Of a stretch of DNA of 50,860 nucleotides, positions 38,500 to 47,162 are shown in pieces. Within the stretch, counting starts at the first letter, position 1. Each line of letters starts with the position of its first letter. The stretch is from Candidatus Pacearchaeota archaeon. GTDB lineage: Archaea > Nanobdellota > Nanobdellia > Pacearchaeales > GW2011-AR1. A program made the position numbers and the translations under genes. The notes beneath the pieces are model-generated. The model made no database searches and was not told the origin of the DNA. It saw only the letters and a program-made list of their open reading frames with translations. The stretch is from contig VGKT01000004.1 of NCBI GenBank assembly GCA_016866955.1, positions 1 to 50,860 on the forward strand, in the 5' to 3' direction.

Positions 38500-39848
38500 C
38501 TTTTTATTTTTGTAAGTAAGTCTATATATGTTTCGAAGGGGTTTCCGAATGGATAACTTTCCTCAGGACATTCATATTCGAAATTATAAATATTCAATCT
38601 ATCTTGTCTATTTTTTGGGCGAGGAACAATATTTAATTCATCCCAACAATGATGTTGCAGTTTTCTTTCTGTTCCTTTTAACAATTTAGCAATTTTTCCT
38701 CTCGCATGTGCTCGAGTATTAGGTGGGGGAGAATTAAGACATTCTCCTAAAAGTTTGTTTGAGAGGACTCGTTCAAAAAAATTATGTCTTCTCATCCACG
38801 CATACATCCCTGTTTCTGGATTACAATCGTTAAATGCATGGTCTAAAGCATAGGCGTCTGCGAGCATATCTTCGGTTCTTAGTTCTATAAATGCTTTTTT
38901 TGCTGCCCAATCCAATCTTCGTTCGAGTCCTTGTTGATTCCCCTCTAATTTTTCAAGTGTGTCTTCTGCTAGGACTATGAGCGTATCTGTTTCTTCATCT
39001 CTTCCTCTATAATTTATTTTTATTGCTTGACAGTATCTTTGTAAGAGCTCAAGTGCAGTTACTTTTCTTGATACTGATTCTAAAGGAGTGTGAACTCCTT
39101 TTTTTGATACGTTGTGTAAATCTTCAATTACTTTGTCAATTCGATATATTACTTGTGGAAGTATTTCGTCTTCTGCAAGATCAAGTACTGCTCTGGTAAG
39201 GCCTATTTTAAGAAAAAGAGCAGTTTCTAACATTGTGCCTTCGCCTCCGATGTAATGAAATCTCTTTAATCCTCTGATTGTTGAAAGAGGTTCATCTCGT
39301 ATATTGATGATTGCTCTATTGGTAAGGGTCTCTCCTGAAATTGGAGTAACAATACAATGGGCTCGTTGAGATAATTCCCATTCTCCTTGTGGTGAAACAT
39401 ATCCTGCTCCTGAAATAAGTTGACGCACTATAAAGAAAGGAATAAATTCGGCCCATCTTTCATAGGGAACTGTTGTAGTATAGTTTTCGTGAGCTCCAAA
39501 TGTCGTTTCTATTTGAGGGTTCTTCTCTATCTCTTCGGTACATTTCAATGCAACAACATGTTTGAATATTTGCTGAGCTAGGGGAAGTACGAGAGTTTCT
39601 CCTGCTTTATCATATCCCACTACTCGTGTTATTTCTTGACACTCTGGCGTGCAATATTCTATGTGCCCACTATCAAAATAAATGAGTCCCCCGTTTGGAA
39701 TAGGTCCAGGCACGTCTAGTGCTTTAGGATGTACATTACCGAATTCTTGTTCAGTTCCTATAATGCTTTTTCTTTTTCGTACGGGCCAAGAAGTAAAGAG
39801 AGGCTTATTTTGATCTACTTTTTCGAGTATTTCTCGTTTTGAAACCAC
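38496..39848 (-). CDS. PafA/Dop (Pup ligase/depupylase) family protein
   Basis: IIGTEQEFG; NGGLIYFDSGHIEYCTPECQEITRVVGYDKAGE; GAHENYTT; FIVRQLISGAGYV; LSQRAHCI; RAIINIRDEPLS; MLETALFLKIGLT; SPPPNTRAHARGKIAKLL. Confidence 0.85.
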   Translation of the reverse strand: MVSKREILEKVDQNKPLFTSWPVRKRKSIIGTEQEFGNVHPKALDVPGPIPNGGLIYFDSGHIEYCTPECQEITRVVGYDKAGETLVLPLAQQIFKHVVALKCTEEIEKNPQIETTFGAHENYTTTVPYERWAEFIPFFIVRQLISGAGYVSPQGEWELSQRAHCIVTPISGETLTNRAIINIRDEPLSTIRGLKRFHYIGGEGTMLETALFLKIGLTRAVLDLAEDEILPQVIYRIDKVIEDLHNVSKKGVHTPLESVSRKVTALELLQRYCQAIKINYRGRDEETDTLIVLAEDTLEKLEGNQQGLERRLDWAAKKAFIELRTEDMLADAYALDHAFNDCNPETGMYAWMRRHNFFERVLSNKLLGECLNSPPPNTRAHARGKIAKLLKGTERKLQHHCWDELNIVPRPKNRQDRLNIYNFEYECPEESYPFGNPFETYIDLLTKIKS

Positions 39849-39860
39849 TGGTTACTCCTG

Positions 39861-41156
39861 TCATTTTTTGTTCACCTTTTTTCCAATCACTTTTCTACCA
39901 TACATGTATTTATGCAATACAGTTGGAATCTTAATCGAACCATCTTTTTGTTGGTAATTTTCAAGAATTGCAACTAATGCTCGAGATGTTGCCATTGCAG
40001 TATTATTGAGGGTGTGGGGAACATATTTCTCTCCTGTACCTGGATCAACACGAATCTTAAGTTTGCGTGCTTGTGCATCAGTGAGATTTGAACAACTTCC
40101 TACTTCAAAATATTCTTGTTTACGAGCAGACCATGCTTCAATATCTACTTGGATATGTTTGAGATCTCCAAGATCTCCTGAGCAAATGGCAAGAACTCGA
40201 ATGGGGATACCAAGACCTTTGAAGATATCAATAGTTATTTTCTTTAATTGTTCAAAATACTTCATTGACTCTTGAGGTTTACAGATTACTATCATTTCTA
40301 CTTTATTGAATTGATGAGTGCGATAGAGGCCTTTTTGATCAATACCATGACTCCCAATCTCTTTTCTGAAACACATGGAATAAGAAGTGTGTTTGAAGGG
40401 AAGAGTTTTTTCGGGAAGGATTGTATCGATATATCGTCCGATAAGAGAATGTTCGCTTGTGCCAATTAAATACAGATCTTCATCTTGCATTTTGTAAATT
40501 TGCATTTTCATGTCGTTTAAATCGGCAACTTTTCCAATAACTTCTTTACGTAACATAAGGGGAGTTTCGACATACGTAAATCCTGCCTTAACCATATGAT
40601 CAATGGCATAGCGAATGAGTGCTTGATTAAGTAATGCGATTTCTCCTTGAAGATAATAGAAACCATTGCCTGATGTTTGCGCTGATGCTCCGAAATCTGC
40701 TTGAGCAAGAGATTCTAATAGTTCGGCATGATTTTTTATCTCATATTTTTGTTTTTTTGGTTTGCCGATCTTTTTTATTTCTTTATTATCTTTATCTGTT
40801 TTTCCCATTGGTACACTTTTGTGTAAGGTATTGGGTAAATGAGTAAGCAATACTTGAAGTTGCTCTTCTAGAGTATTTGCCTGTGCTTCAGATGCTTCTA
40901 AGAGTTCAGGTAATTTTTTTGCTTGTTGTAAAAGTGCTTCTGGCTTTTGTTTCTTCTTAAATGCTTCTGCGATTTCTTTAGAAAGTTTATTTCGTTGTGC
41001 ACGAAGTTCATCTCCTTTTCCCTTTATTGCACGCCATTCTTTATCGAGTGCAAGAACTTGTTCTATGAGTGCTCCCTTTGTTCCTTCTTGATTTTTTTGA
41101 TGTATTGTTCTTTTTACCTCTTCAGGATGTTCTCTTACAAATTTAATATCGAGCAT
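39861..41156 (-). CDS. serS: seryl-tRNA synthetase
   Basis: MLDIKFVREHPEEVKRTIHQKN; SMCFRKEIGSHGIDQKGLYRTHQFNKVEM; LNNTAMATSRALVAILENYQ. Confidence 0.97.
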   Translation of the reverse strand: MLDIKFVREHPEEVKRTIHQKNQEGTKGALIEQVLALDKEWRAIKGKGDELRAQRNKLSKEIAEAFKKKQKPEALLQQAKKLPELLEASEAQANTLEEQLQVLLTHLPNTLHKSVPMGKTDKDNKEIKKIGKPKKQKYEIKNHAELLESLAQADFGASAQTSGNGFYYLQGEIALLNQALIRYAIDHMVKAGFTYVETPLMLRKEVIGKVADLNDMKMQIYKMQDEDLYLIGTSEHSLIGRYIDTILPEKTLPFKHTSYSMCFRKEIGSHGIDQKGLYRTHQFNKVEMIVICKPQESMKYFEQLKKITIDIFKGLGIPIRVLAICSGDLGDLKHIQVDIEAWSARKQEYFEVGSCSNLTDAQARKLKIRVDPGTGEKYVPHTLNNTAMATSRALVAILENYQQKDGSIKIPTVLHKYMYGRKVIGKKVNKK

Positions 41157-41198
41157 GGGAAGAAGAGGAGAACGGGGTTTTTAAGGTTAGGGTAGTGC

Positions 41199-42893
41199 TT
41201 AGGTATAAGTAGAGTTTTCTTTGTTCTTAAGGAGTTTCATTAAATGGTCTTTTCCTAATTTCGTATATTTTGTTTGATCTAATTTAAATGTCTTGATAAT
41301 TGAAGCAATTAAATCTCCCCCTAAATGATGAGGGATAATCACGTAGTCTATTCCTGATTTATAGAGATCGAGCGCCGCATATGGTTGTTCGGCAGTTGCA
41401 AGATAAGTTGCTTTGCTTCTGATTGCTTTGAGGCGTTCTTGAATTGTAAGATTTGCTTGTGTATCAGAGATAGTTGAAATAATGATCTTTGTTTTATCTA
41501 AGGGAAGTTCTGCTAAAAATTCACGTTCTCCCGCATCTCCAAAGATTGTATCATATCCCTTTTCTTGTAAATTAATTATTGCTCTGGGATTATGATCGAT
41601 GACCAGGATTTTAAGTTTCAAATCTCGAGTTGCTTCTATTATTTTATGACCAATTCGATGACTGCCAAAGATAATAATGTCATATTTTTCTTCTACTTTT
41701 TGTTTTTGTTCTTTCTTTGTAGATTCTAGGAGATGTAATACAGGAGCAAGAGCATTAAATATCGAATGTGCATAATAAATGCTATAACTGCTAATTCCGA
41801 TAGTGATAACAGCAATTAAAACTGCTAGACTCATGAGTTCTTGAGAAATATGTCCGAGATTATATCCGAGTAATATAAGAATTAATGAAAATTCTGAAAT
41901 TTGTGCGAGTGAAGTTGAAGCAAGGAAATTTGTTCGTTTTGTGTACCCAAATGCTCTAAGTACGACCATAACAACGATTGGTTTTCCAATAATGACAAAT
42001 CCTGAAAAGAGAAGTGCTTGAAAGACGAGCGTTGATGTAACGCTTGTAGCTAATTGGCTACCGAAAAATACAAAGAAAAGTACCATAAAGAAATCACGTA
42101 GTGGTTTCATTCTTCCTGCAATTTCAAAAGTGTAAGGGCTTGAAGCAAGAGACATTCCAGCAATTAATGCCCCAATCTCTAACGAGAAGCCAAGTGCATC
42201 AAATAATGTTGCTAAAATGAGTGCCCAGGCAATGCCGAAGAGGAAGAGCGCTTCTTGACTTTTTGCTAAGAAATCTAATACTTTCTTATTGATAATTGCA
42301 GTTCCAACGAAAATGAATATGGCGAGTCCAAGTACGGTACCAAATTTTTGTGCAATGAGTGTGAGAGAACCCCCTTGTTCTACCAATGGTAAGGTCATGA
42401 GGGCAATTGCTGCAACAATATCTTCCACAATTAAAATGCCTAACGCAATTCTACCGTGTAAGGTGTCAATTTCTTTTTTATCTGAAAGAATTTTAACTAC
42501 CACGACTGTTGAAGAAAATGCTAGTGCGGCTCCGAGATAAATTGCTGAAGCTGTTTCAAAAGAGAGTAATCGTGCAATAACGAATCCGATTCCACCAGTG
42601 AGTGCAATTTCAGCAATTCCTGCTCCTGTTGCAACTTTTCCTAATTCTTTAAAGATTCTGATATCTAAGTTAAGTCCTACAATAAATAAGAGAAAAGCCA
42701 CTCCAATATGTGCAAATAATTGAACGATTTCTGCATTTTCTCCTGGGCCTATTAATTTTAAGCCAAGTGGGCCTACTATAATTCCCACTAAAAGATAGGC
42801 AATAATTGGAGGTTGTTTGATAAGCTTAGCAAGCAATGTGCCGAGTGCTGCAATTGCGATGATGGTACTTAACGCGAGAATGACCTCTTGCAT
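41199..42893 (-). CDS. KefB-type cation/proton antiporter with TrkA-N domain
   Basis: GIIVGPLGLKLIGP, VEDIVAAIALMTLP, C-terminal DIIIFGSHRIGHKI Rossmann motif. Confidence 0.9.
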   Translation of the reverse strand: MQEVILALSTIIAIAALGTLLAKLIKQPPIIAYLLVGIIVGPLGLKLIGPGENAEIVQLFAHIGVAFLLFIVGLNLDIRIFKELGKVATGAGIAEIALTGGIGFVIARLLSFETASAIYLGAALAFSSTVVVVKILSDKKEIDTLHGRIALGILIVEDIVAAIALMTLPLVEQGGSLTLIAQKFGTVLGLAIFIFVGTAIINKKVLDFLAKSQEALFLFGIAWALILATLFDALGFSLEIGALIAGMSLASSPYTFEIAGRMKPLRDFFMVLFFVFFGSQLATSVTSTLVFQALLFSGFVIIGKPIVVMVVLRAFGYTKRTNFLASTSLAQISEFSLILILLGYNLGHISQELMSLAVLIAVITIGISSYSIYYAHSIFNALAPVLHLLESTKKEQKQKVEEKYDIIIFGSHRIGHKIIEATRDLKLKILVIDHNPRAIINLQEKGYDTIFGDAGEREFLAELPLDKTKIIISTISDTQANLTIQERLKAIRSKATYLATAEQPYAALDLYKSGIDYVIIPHHLGGDLIASIIKTFKLDQTKYTKLGKDHLMKLLKNKENSTYT

Positions 42894-42974
42894 ACTCTTA
42901 TCTTCTTTTTTCTCTTTAAATATATTCTTCCCGATAGCTTTTTAAGAGGTTTTTTGTCCCTCTTTCTATCATGT

Positions 42975-43200
42975 CAAGGAACTATAAAACAACATCTTTA
43001 AAGATGAATTGTTCCTTGAGCATCCAAAGCACATTGTGCTTCTGATATTCATTACAACTTTTGGCTGTAATGGAAGGGTCCAGAGCTGCGGCGCTCTGGG
43101 CCCACTTTCTTTAGAATGTGGGGCCCGCATTCTGTGGAGAGAGCGAGATCTCTGAATAGTTTTTCTTCACACGAGTCTTATAATTTTCTCGTGTGAAAAA
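42975..43200. ncRNA. candidate structured RNA between the antiporter gene and rps10
   Basis: Tandem hairpins 42975-42982/43011-43018, 42993-43006, 43027-43032/43036-43041, 43050-43056/43066-43072, 43076-43086/43093-43103, 43113-43118/43128-43133, 43166-43175/43188-43197. Confidence 0.55.
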
Positions 43201-43263
43201 GCTATTTTAAAAATCGATATCAATCTGCAAAGCTTTAAAAGGGCTTCCGGATATCTCTATCGC

Positions 43264-43572
43264 ATGGCGAAAGTACGTATTAAACTTGCAAGCATCGATA
43301 TTGATGCATTGAATCCCGTTATTCAACATATTAAAGATATTACAACGAGAGCAGGTGTTATTATGCGTGGTCCTATTCCTATTCCTACAAAGCGTATGAA
43401 AGTAACCACGCGTAAAGCACCAAATGGTTCAGGTACTGCTACTTGGGATCGCTATGAAATGCGTGTTCATCGTCGTATTTTGGATATTCCAGCTGAAGAT
43501 CGAGTATTGCACCCAATTATGAAATTGGCTATCCCTCGTTCTGTTCAGATTAAAATTGAGATGAAGGAATAA
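43264..43572 (+). CDS. rps10: 30S ribosomal protein uS10
   Basis: ARIKLAS-type N-term; GPIPIPTKRMKVTTRKAPNGSGTATWDRYEMRVHRR. Confidence 0.95.
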   Translation: MAKVRIKLASIDIDALNPVIQHIKDITTRAGVIMRGPIPIPTKRMKVTTRKAPNGSGTATWDRYEMRVHRRILDIPAEDRVLHPIMKLAIPRSVQIKIEMKE

Positions 43573-43678
43573 ACTTCTTTTTTTTCTGGTATATTCGCTT
43601 ATAAAGCTTCTGACTAGGAATAGAAAATTTACTTTTTATTAGCTATATTTTTTTAAAGTTTGATTTTATGCGTTTTGT

Positions 43679-44284
43679 ATGGGTCGAGAAATAGTGGTGG
43701 TGAAGCGTAATATATTATTTAAGGAAAAAACATTTACTGGTTTTCTCCCTCTTGTAGAGTATGATTTTCTTTCTGTTATTTTGCAGCACCTGGAGTACCG
43801 AGAACGAACTGATGCGCTTGAGCATGATAATACTTGGCAACAACCGATTCCCTATGTCTGGCTTATTAAACCAAGTACTCGACAGGTCTTTTTGTATAAA
43901 CGTGCGATTACGGGGGATGAAGAGCGTTTGCATAATCGCTATTCAGGGGGGATTGGAGGGCATATTGATAAAGATACGGAAGAAGCAAGTGTAAACCCTA
44001 TTCAGGATGCCATGCTTCGTGAATTACGTGAAGAAGTAACTATGCACGTATATCCCACACCGACTATTATTGGTTTTTTGAAATATCATAGCGGAGTGGA
44101 AGATGTACACTTTGGTATTGTCGCATTCGCAGAAACAGAAGAAATACCTCTCCCTGCTGATGGCATGGCAGAAGGACGATTTTATACTGTTCACGAAGTT
44201 GAGACTTTACTTGCCGACTCTTTTGCACAGTTTGACCCTTGGACGAAGGGAAGTTGGGATGTGATTAAGGCGCGTTTAGCTTAA
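43679..44284 (+). CDS. NUDIX hydrolase-like protein
   Basis: GGHIDKDTEEASVNPIQDAMLRELREEV Nudix-box-like. Confidence 0.75.
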   Translation: MGREIVVVKRNILFKEKTFTGFLPLVEYDFLSVILQHLEYRERTDALEHDNTWQQPIPYVWLIKPSTRQVFLYKRAITGDEERLHNRYSGGIGGHIDKDTEEASVNPIQDAMLRELREEVTMHVYPTPTIIGFLKYHSGVEDVHFGIVAFAETEEIPLPADGMAEGRFYTVHEVETLLADSFAQFDPWTKGSWDVIKARLA

Positions 44285-44323
44285 ACGTAACCCTTAAAAG
44301 TCATATTAGTTGAGAAAGAGTAA

Positions 44324-44405
44324 GCCCAAATCGCATAATGGAATTGCGCGCGCTTGGAGAGCGCGTTTCCTCACGGATGCCCAGGTTCGATTCCTGGTTT
44401 GGGCG
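44324..44405 (+). tRNA. tRNA-Ser(GGA)
   Basis: GCCCAAA/TTTGGGC-G; CGCGC-TTGGAGA-GCGCG; long variable arm; CCAGGTTCGATTCCTGG. Confidence 0.85.
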
Positions 44406-44495
44406 TTTTTATCAGGAATCGAAGTCCGCACTGAGCAAAGCTCATTGGGAACTTCAACTCTTACGAGCTTGAAGTATTCCTGGTTTGGGCGTTTT
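44390..44495. repeat. 20-bp direct repeat of the tRNA-Ser 3' end
   Basis: ATTCCTGGTTTGGGCGTTTT at 44390-44409 and again at 44476-44495. Confidence 0.85.
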
Positions 44496-44862
44496 AGTTT
44501 AATAAGAATTTTACGTAGCTGAGGATGCTGCATGTAATCGTACCCCAAAGAGTATCAATAAAGGCAAGCTTTGGTGTCCAATGGGAAATGGCGGCAAGAT
44601 TAGTGAGGTTGTAGACTCCATAGATGACGAATCCGAGTGTTGCTCCTGAGAGGAGTGCTTTTTCGGTTGTAATCCCTGAAGTGTAAGTGAGGACTGCATA
44701 GGCGAGGAGGAGATACGTTGCTGTAGCGGCATAATAATTAGGGGCTTTAAGTGCTTTTCCCGATTGGGCATGATAGAATCCCTTCATGACTCCAAACCAG
44801 AGTGTATCGAGTATGATAATGAGTACAAATAAGATAAGCGCTTTGAGAAATACATTTTCCAT
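44494..44862 (-). CDS. DUF2177-like membrane protein
   Basis: DTLWFGVMKGFY; GFVIYGVYNLTNLAAISHW; FIDTLWGT. Confidence 0.75.
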   Translation of the reverse strand: MENVFLKALILFVLIIILDTLWFGVMKGFYHAQSGKALKAPNYYAATATYLLLAYAVLTYTSGITTEKALLSGATLGFVIYGVYNLTNLAAISHWTPKLAFIDTLWGTITCSILSYVKFLLN

Positions 44863-45110
44863 GCTTTTTTTAGGAAAGAATTGTTTAAAAGTATTTAGAA
44901 TCCGGGCATTTTATAAGGGCGCTTGGTCGTACGTGTTGCACCTGACGCATTATGAGTGAAGAGGGTGAGTGTGTATGGTGTTTCTGGTTATTTGACCACT
45001 TCACTCTTCCTGGGCTTTACTAAGCGGAGGGGATTTGGTATTGGTTCTGTTTCGTCACCACTTTCTCTAATACTAGTATGTTTTTTATACTCTCTTTTCC
45101 TTTAGGTTAT

Positions 45111-45665
45111 ATGAAAATTCGAAAACGTACGTTATTTTTCGGAGGGATAGGTTTATTAGTGATCTTTGGAATTATTTCCCTTATGGCTGGAACTACAACC
45201 GTTGTTGTTTTTGAAACAAATCAGGGTATAATCGAAATTACTCTTGCAGACGATATGCCTCTTACGACAGGTAATTTTGTAAAGTTAGTAAAACAAGGAT
45301 TTTATGATGGAACGCGTTTTCATCGAGTAATTGAAGGATTTATGATTCAAGGAGGAGATCCACTTTCGAAAGACCTGAGTAAAGCTCGTCTTTGGGGAAC
45401 AGGAGGATCAGCAAAAATTAAAGATGAATTTGGTTCTTTAAAGAATGTGCCAGGCACCATTGCAATGGCAAATGCAGGACCAAATACGGGAAGCAGTCAA
45501 TTTTTTATTAATACCATGCATAATTCTTTCTTGAATGGAAAACACCCTGTTTTTGGTACGGTAACGAAAGGCATGGATGTGGTGGGAGTTATTTCTGGTA
45601 CTGAAACGGATGCACAAGATCGTCCACTTAGTGATATGTTGATTGTGAAAGCATACGTGAAATAA
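45111..45665 (+). CDS. cyclophilin-type peptidyl-prolyl isomerase with N-terminal TM
   Basis: DGTRFHRVIEGFMIQGGDPL; AMANAGPNTGSSQFFI; HPVFGTVTKGMDVV. Confidence 0.95.
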   Translation: MKIRKRTLFFGGIGLLVIFGIISLMAGTTTVVVFETNQGIIEITLADDMPLTTGNFVKLVKQGFYDGTRFHRVIEGFMIQGGDPLSKDLSKARLWGTGGSAKIKDEFGSLKNVPGTIAMANAGPNTGSSQFFINTMHNSFLNGKHPVFGTVTKGMDVVGVISGTETDAQDRPLSDMLIVKAYVK

Positions 45666-46181
45666 TTATACGGTGCAACCCTTTGTTAATCGAGTAAGTG
45701 TCTTGTTAATACTATATACTAAGAATCCAATGACAAAATAACTAATTTCTTTTCCTTGAAACGGCAACGCTGCGAATACTGTTCCTATACTTAGTGCTGC
45801 TGCAAGTCCAATACCACAATAAGCAGCACATCCTGGAGCAACGGTACCAAAGAAGAGCCCTATTTTTGCTAGGCCCGATACCTTTGCTGTTTTATTCACG
45901 TTGTAATTATAGTCTAAGAGGGTAAAGAGTACGCCCATAAGTGTACCAGTTATGAGTAAGGTGATGAGCGTGCTTGGAAGTATTATTGAAGAGAATCCTT
46001 TGATAAAAATGCCTAGATACATAAGTGTGTTGAGTAGAGATTCTTTCTGGGCTATTTCCCAGAGATTGCCCATGTTTGCAATGAGTGCATTAAGAATGTA
46101 AAACCCTCCGAGTGTGAGAACCAAGGTTGTGAGATGTTTTGGTTCTTTTATTACTTTTATTAATAAAGTAAGGTTATTCAT
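45666..46181 (-). CDS. multi-TM membrane protein with an intramembrane Cys motif
   Basis: FFGTVAPGCAAYCGIGLAAALS. Confidence 0.65.
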   Translation of the reverse strand: MNNLTLLIKVIKEPKHLTTLVLTLGGFYILNALIANMGNLWEIAQKESLLNTLMYLGIFIKGFSSIILPSTLITLLITGTLMGVLFTLLDYNYNVNKTAKVSGLAKIGLFFGTVAPGCAAYCGIGLAAALSIGTVFAALPFQGKEISYFVIGFLVYSINKTLTRLTKGCTV

Positions 46182-46455
46182 TGAGTCCGAATGTTGAAGT
46201 GAATTGCGCGATTGATTGGTATTCAGTGAGATACTTGATTCCTTTTTCAGTAATGTGATAGGTACGACTGGTTGCAGTTTTTTGTTCTTTGATAAATTGC
46301 TTTTGCTTAAGTTCTGTTAGATATTCTTCCATCATCCCGTGTGAGAGATTAGATTTATAGAGTATGTGTGTTGGTTTGATACGTCCGCTTTTCATTTTGA
46401 TGACTTCTAAGATGTCTTTAATGATTTCAAGTCTAGTTCTTTTTTTGTTTGCCAT
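46174..46455 (-). CDS. winged-helix DNA-binding protein
   Basis: RTRLEIIKDILEVIK...THILYKSNLSHGMMEEYLTELKQKQFI...TYHITEKGIKYL. Confidence 0.75.
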   Translation of the reverse strand: MANKKRTRLEIIKDILEVIKMKSGRIKPTHILYKSNLSHGMMEEYLTELKQKQFIKEQKTATSRTYHITEKGIKYLTEYQSIAQFTSTFGLNE

Positions 46456-47110
46456 GTTTTTTGATTTGAATAAGGGCATACCAGAAGGTGGCATATGCTC
46501 CTAATTCGAAGATGTGACCAATGACGTATGCTTCATAATAGCGAGGGGAGAAGAGGAAGTCAATACTGCTTATGAGTAAGAGTGTGAATGCGATAATAAG
46601 TGTTTTAGTGCAAGGATTGTGCGTGTTTTTATAACAACCTACATAATGATAGAGAATATAGGTAATGAAAAAGAGTGCAACGACACGAGAGGTGGCAAAT
46701 TTCTGAATGCTAATGGTCATGATGGTGAGTGCAAGACCGAGTAAGAGGTAATATACTCCTGGTTTTTTGATGTTTAATGTAGCATAGACTAAACTTACTA
46801 ATCCTGCAATGAATAATCCGGTGTAGAGGTAAAGTCCTCCTTGGGCTATGTCTCGTAAACATCCAATACACATACCTTCAACTGCGTTTGCGACTGTGTT
46901 AAAAATAAATGAATTGACTCCTGCCCAAATAATATAGGAGAGGCTAATAAGTCCAAAGGCGACAGTGAGATGTTTGATTGTTTGTTCTTCTGAAATTTTG
47001 TATACTTTATAGGCTTGATAGGCGATGAGTGCAGCAATACAAGCATAGAGAATTTCCATCCCAATATCAAATCCGAAAAACCAAGTAGGTACTCTATAAT
47101 ACATCTCCAT
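46433..47110 (-). CDS. multi-TM membrane protein
   Basis: 225 aa with multiple hydrophobic segments. Confidence 0.65.
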   Translation of the reverse strand: MEMYYRVPTWFFGFDIGMEILYACIAALIAYQAYKVYKISEEQTIKHLTVAFGLISLSYIIWAGVNSFIFNTVANAVEGMCIGCLRDIAQGGLYLYTGLFIAGLVSLVYATLNIKKPGVYYLLLGLALTIMTISIQKFATSRVVALFFITYILYHYVGCYKNTHNPCTKTLIIAFTLLLISSIDFLFSPRYYEAYVIGHIFELGAYATFWYALIQIKKHGKQKKN

Positions 47111-47143
47111 TCTTTTGGTACTCGTTAGAACTATTTAAAGCCC

Positions 47144-47162
47144 TCTGGAAGATACTTCCAGA
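47144..47162. promoter_or_regulatory. palindrome next to a promoter: TCTGGAAG-ATA-CTTCCAGA
   Basis: 8-3-8 perfect inverted repeat just upstream (minus-strand sense) of TATA-like CTTTAAATA for the 47110 gene. Confidence 0.5.

Noticed and set aside
38496-41156. Pup-like small protein near the PafA/Dop-like gene
   Set aside because: No short ORF ending GGE/GGQ seen in the track or adjacent gaps; sub-60 aa ORFs were not scanned exhaustively
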